Shown piece after piece: positions 61,678 to 64,000 of a stretch of 64,000 bases of DNA. The translations under genes and the position numbers were made by a program. The stretch's first letter is position 1; the number at the start of each line of letters is the position of its first letter. Source of the DNA: Arcobacter acticola (GTDB taxonomy: Bacteria > Campylobacterota > Campylobacteria > Campylobacterales > Arcobacteraceae); contig NZ_CP042652.1 in NCBI RefSeq assembly GCF_013177675.1, positions 2,852,001 to 2,916,000 on the forward strand, given 5' to 3'. The notes under the pieces are model-generated. The model worked only from the letters and a program-made list of their open reading frames with translations, ran no database searches and was not told where the DNA came from.

Positions 61678-64000
61678 TTTTATTTTCCTCTTCTATAATC
61701 TGTTTTATTTGAGGATAATTACTATAAATTTTAATATACATTATTTCTACAAAGATATTATTTACCTTATATTCTATAGCTTCATTTTCAATATCAGGAT
61801 GGTCAAATCCTAAAATTTCTTCTTCTGTTATTACTTTACTTTGTATAAATTGATATTCTAAATATTCTTTTAAATTTGATTTCTTTTTAAATTGTTCAGG
61901 ATGGTCTCCTAAAACAATTTGAATTTTTTCCCAATCATCATAAAAATACTCTTGTAATAATGGAATGATTTTATTCCTAAAAATATTGTCAAGTTCTACT
62001 TTTTTATCTAATATTTTTTCATCTTTTAAACTCATAAAATAAGCATGACCTATTGTGTGGTCTCTATCATATAAATATTCTATTCTTTTATTTACAGTTT
62101 CAAGAAGAGATTTAATATTAATTTTATCTACCATTAAATCATTACCATTCTCATCTTTAAGCAAATCAGGATTAGGCATCATCTCTTCAAAATGAAATCT
62201 TCTTCTTAATGCTGTATCCATTAAAGCGATACTTCTATCTGCTGTATTCATCGTACCTATAATATATAAGTTTTGTGGAACGCCAAATTCATCTCCACTA
62301 TAAGGAAGTTTTACTCTTATTTCTTCATCTGCACCAATTCTTTTTGATGGTTCTATTAATGTAATAAGTTCTCCAAAGATTTTTGAAATATTTCCTCTAT
62401 TTATTTCATCTATTATTAGGATGTAGTTTTTGTTATTTTCTTTTTCTGATATATCATTTTGAGTTAATAAATTTTTCAATGAATCTAATTTTGTATTATT
62501 TTTAATATCATAAATTGACATTTGTGAAAATTGTTTTTTTAATATTTTTTCAAAAGAAAATGCTTCATCTGGAACCAATAACCATTCAACTTCTCTTGAT
62601 TGTACATATGTTCTTAATGTATCATCATCTATATATTTATAATCACCAATAATTTTGGCTATAGCTCTTAATTTTCTATTACCATAAGATACTAAAACTA
62701 TATCATCTTTTTTCATTTTATTTTTTAATATATTTATTGCTGTTGGCGGGTAACTATACTTCTCATTGTCATCAAGTTTTTTAGCAATTGAATCTCTATT
62801 TACACAATCACTAAAATCTAATCCATTTCCAAATCCGAGTAAAATTTTATTATTTTCAATACAATAATTGAATAAATAGTCATCTTCACTATTTTGAGAA
62901 TCCCCTAAAGATATTTTCCAAACATTAACTTTTTCATCAAAATCATAAATAGACTTTTTTTCTGATTTAATACTCTTTGCTTGTTCACATAAGCGTTTAA
63001 AAATACCTGCTTCAATATCATATGTAATTATTTTATTTTCATTATCAGTGATTGTTTGTGCTTTAATCCCTTCAACAAACTCTTCATATCCATAACTTTG
63101 ATGAAGTGTTACAAACTCTATTTGACCTCTTTGTTCATCTTTAAAATATTCAAACAATCCTTTTAAATGCTGTCTTTTTTTAATTTCATCATTAATCTCT
63201 AAAATTCTATTATATGTTTTTTCAATAGGTTCTATATCATTGCCATCTTTATCTTTTACTTTAAAATCATATTCTGTTTTTCTATCATTTTCTTTTTCAA
63301 AAATAATTTCTAAAGCTTTATTAATAGTATTATATGTTTTCCCAGTTCCTGGACTTCCATATAATATTTGGTTTAAGGGCTGAAATTTCATTATTATATC
63401 TTCTGAATTTTCAAATTCTTCTTTTTCTTCATAAACTTCAATTTCATCTTTTTTATCATTAAGTTTTGTTTTCTCCCATAATTTTGTTGAATAATCAAAA
63501 ATTGATATATTCACTGGTTTATTATTTATTAATTCTTCTTGAATTTCATAAATTTTGTTTTTACTAGATAATTCATTTAATGCTTTTTTTGCAAAGATAT
63601 CAATTAAATCACCTTTTTCTGCATATAAAAAAGCGATTTTCCATTTTATTCCATCTCCAAAAAGAGTTGAATTTTCTATTTCTTTAAAATTCTTTTTTAT
63701 TGCAAATTCAATTATTTTAATAATTTCATTTTTAACTTTCTGGAATGCATCAGTACAATTAGTACCTAAACTTTTATGCCATGCATATTTTTCATCATAT
63801 AGGATATTTATTTTTGTAGGTACTTTATCGTACATATATATCTTAAATTTTGAACTATCTCCACCTCTTATACTTCCTATATCTGGTGTATTATGTTCTA
63901 AATCATAAGTAAAATCTTTTCTGTTTTTACCACCTTTTGAACTATAATCTTCAATTGTTAAATTTTTTATTTTATTCAAATTCCATTTTTCTGTAAACTT
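61667..64000 (-). CDS. mcrB: McrB, GTPase/AAA+ subunit of McrBC with EVE-like insertion (5' end outside window)
   Basis: The frame is open to the window edge and the residues before TTG 63979 (FTEKWN) still look coding, so the true start lies outside. Numbering from 63979: an N-terminal domain (FTYDLEHNTPDIGSIRGGDSS-like), Walker A GSPGTGKT at 208-215, HQSYGYEEFVEGI near 293, and Walker B ILIIDEINRGN near 520. The sensor region IIGTMNTADRS and LRRRFHF follow. Between the Walker motifs, at about 351-490, lies an EVE-like module (VWKISLGD, DDIVLVSYGNRKLRAIAKIIGDYKY, REVEWL). It would read modified bases and direct cleavage with McrC. Confidence 0.88.
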   Translation of the reverse strand, partial: KFTEKWNLNKIKNLTIEDYSSKGGKNRKDFTYDLEHNTPDIGSIRGGDSSKFKIYMYDKVPTKINILYDEKYAWHKSLGTNCTDAFQKVKNEIIKIIEFAIKKNFKEIENSTLFGDGIKWKIAFLYAEKGDLIDIFAKKALNELSSKNKIYEIQEELINNKPVNISIFDYSTKLWEKTKLNDKKDEIEVYEEKEEFENSEDIIMKFQPLNQILYGSPGTGKTYNTINKALEIIFEKENDRKTEYDFKVKDKDGNDIEPIEKTYNRILEINDEIKKRQHLKGLFEYFKDEQRGQIEFVTLHQSYGYEEFVEGIKAQTITDNENKIITYDIEAGIFKRLCEQAKSIKSEKKSIYDFDEKVNVWKISLGDSQNSEDDYLFNYCIENNKILLGFGNGLDFSDCVNRDSIAKKLDDNEKYSYPPTAINILKNKMKKDDIVLVSYGNRKLRAIAKIIGDYKYIDDDTLRTYVQSREVEWLLVPDEAFSFEKILKKQFSQMSIYDIKNNTKLDSLKNLLTQNDISEKENNKNYILIIDEINRGNISKIFGELITLIEPSKRIGADEEIRVKLPYSGDEFGVPQNLYIIGTMNTADRSIALMDTALRRRFHFEEMMPNPDLLKDENGNDLMVDKINIKSLLETVNKRIEYLYDRDHTIGHAYFMSLKDEKILDKKVELDNIFRNKIIPLLQEYFYDDWEKIQIVLGDHPEQFKKKSNLKEYLEYQFIQSKVITEEEILGFDHPDIENEAIEYKVNNIFVEIMYIKIYSNYPQIKQIIEEENKIDN

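Larger units (their letters stand above)
41930..64000. mobile_element. Integrated accessory / defence island (right end outside window)
   Basis: From the surE terminator onward every gene is accessory: integrase and helper, a Rep-like protein, two insertion elements, resolvases, restriction systems, WYL regulators, Fic and McrBC. The left end must lie close to 41930, next to the integrase gene, but no attachment repeat can be assigned because the right junction is not in the window. No tRNA is present at this junction. Confidence 0.7.

Noticed and set aside
1-64000. Search by eye for tRNA, rRNA and CRISPR arrays
   Set aside because: No cloverleaf with a TTC-rich T arm, no rRNA stretch and no regularly spaced repeats were recognised. 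Weak or unusual RNAs could still be missed.

Overview
The window is AT-rich chromosomal DNA from a Campylobacterota (Epsilonproteobacteria) bacterium, most likely of the Arcobacter group. This is inferred from the gene set (nuoABC, a CcoG-type oxidase maturation protein, paired FlgO-like lipoproteins, a long-form QueH, an LpxH-type hydrolase), the AAAGGA/AAAAGGA ribosome binding sites and the isolated TATAAT -10 boxes. No tRNA, rRNA or CRISPR array was seen.

Region 1 (1-41.9 kb) is core genome. It carries the start of the nuo operon (nuoA, nuoB, partial nuoC, minus strand), an AAA ATPase, two tandem Sel1-type lipoproteins, a TetR regulator divergent from a SulP anion transporter, nfo, an NDH-2-like flavoprotein, and queH-lpxB. 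A fabZ-lpxA-clpX-mreB-mreC run follows, then ribE and mnmG. Next come a decayed ISAs1-like insertion, a very large CHASE/PAS hybrid histidine kinase broken by one A-tract frameshift and coupled to a REC-PAS-GGDEF diguanylate cyclase, ccoG, pyrG-recJ, two FlgO-like lipoproteins, a DJ-1 family protein, an LpxH-type hydrolase with a patatin, and dnaE-surE. Lipid A synthesis (lpxA, lpxB, fabZ, lpxH-like) and envelope shape (mreBC) recur.

Region 2 (about 41.93 kb to the right edge) is an integrated accessory/defence island. It starts at a tyrosine integrase with a small DNA-binding partner, directly behind the surE operon terminator. It contains an IS21-family element (44052-46641, 6-bp target duplication) inserted into a catalytically degenerate serine-resolvase homologue, and a Rep-like replication protein. 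A single-chain type IIG restriction-modification enzyme follows with a downstream membrane-protein gene. An IS1634-type element (52220-53977) has duplicated 243 bp of that gene. Then come an intact serine resolvase, a truncated and a full WYL-type regulator, a run of small unrecognised genes that includes a fragment resembling the cREC domain, a Fic protein with a C-terminal winged helix beside an inverted-repeat operator candidate, and a McrBC locus. The McrB carries an EVE-like module inside its AAA+ domain and runs off the window.

The most noteworthy items are the 243-bp target duplication that rebuilds almost all of a disrupted gene, the degenerate resolvase split by IS21, the small-gene cluster beside the WYL regulator, the McrB domain insertion, the Fic operator candidate, a lipoprotein gene with no standard start codon, and several 3'-end palindromes embedded in coding sequence.
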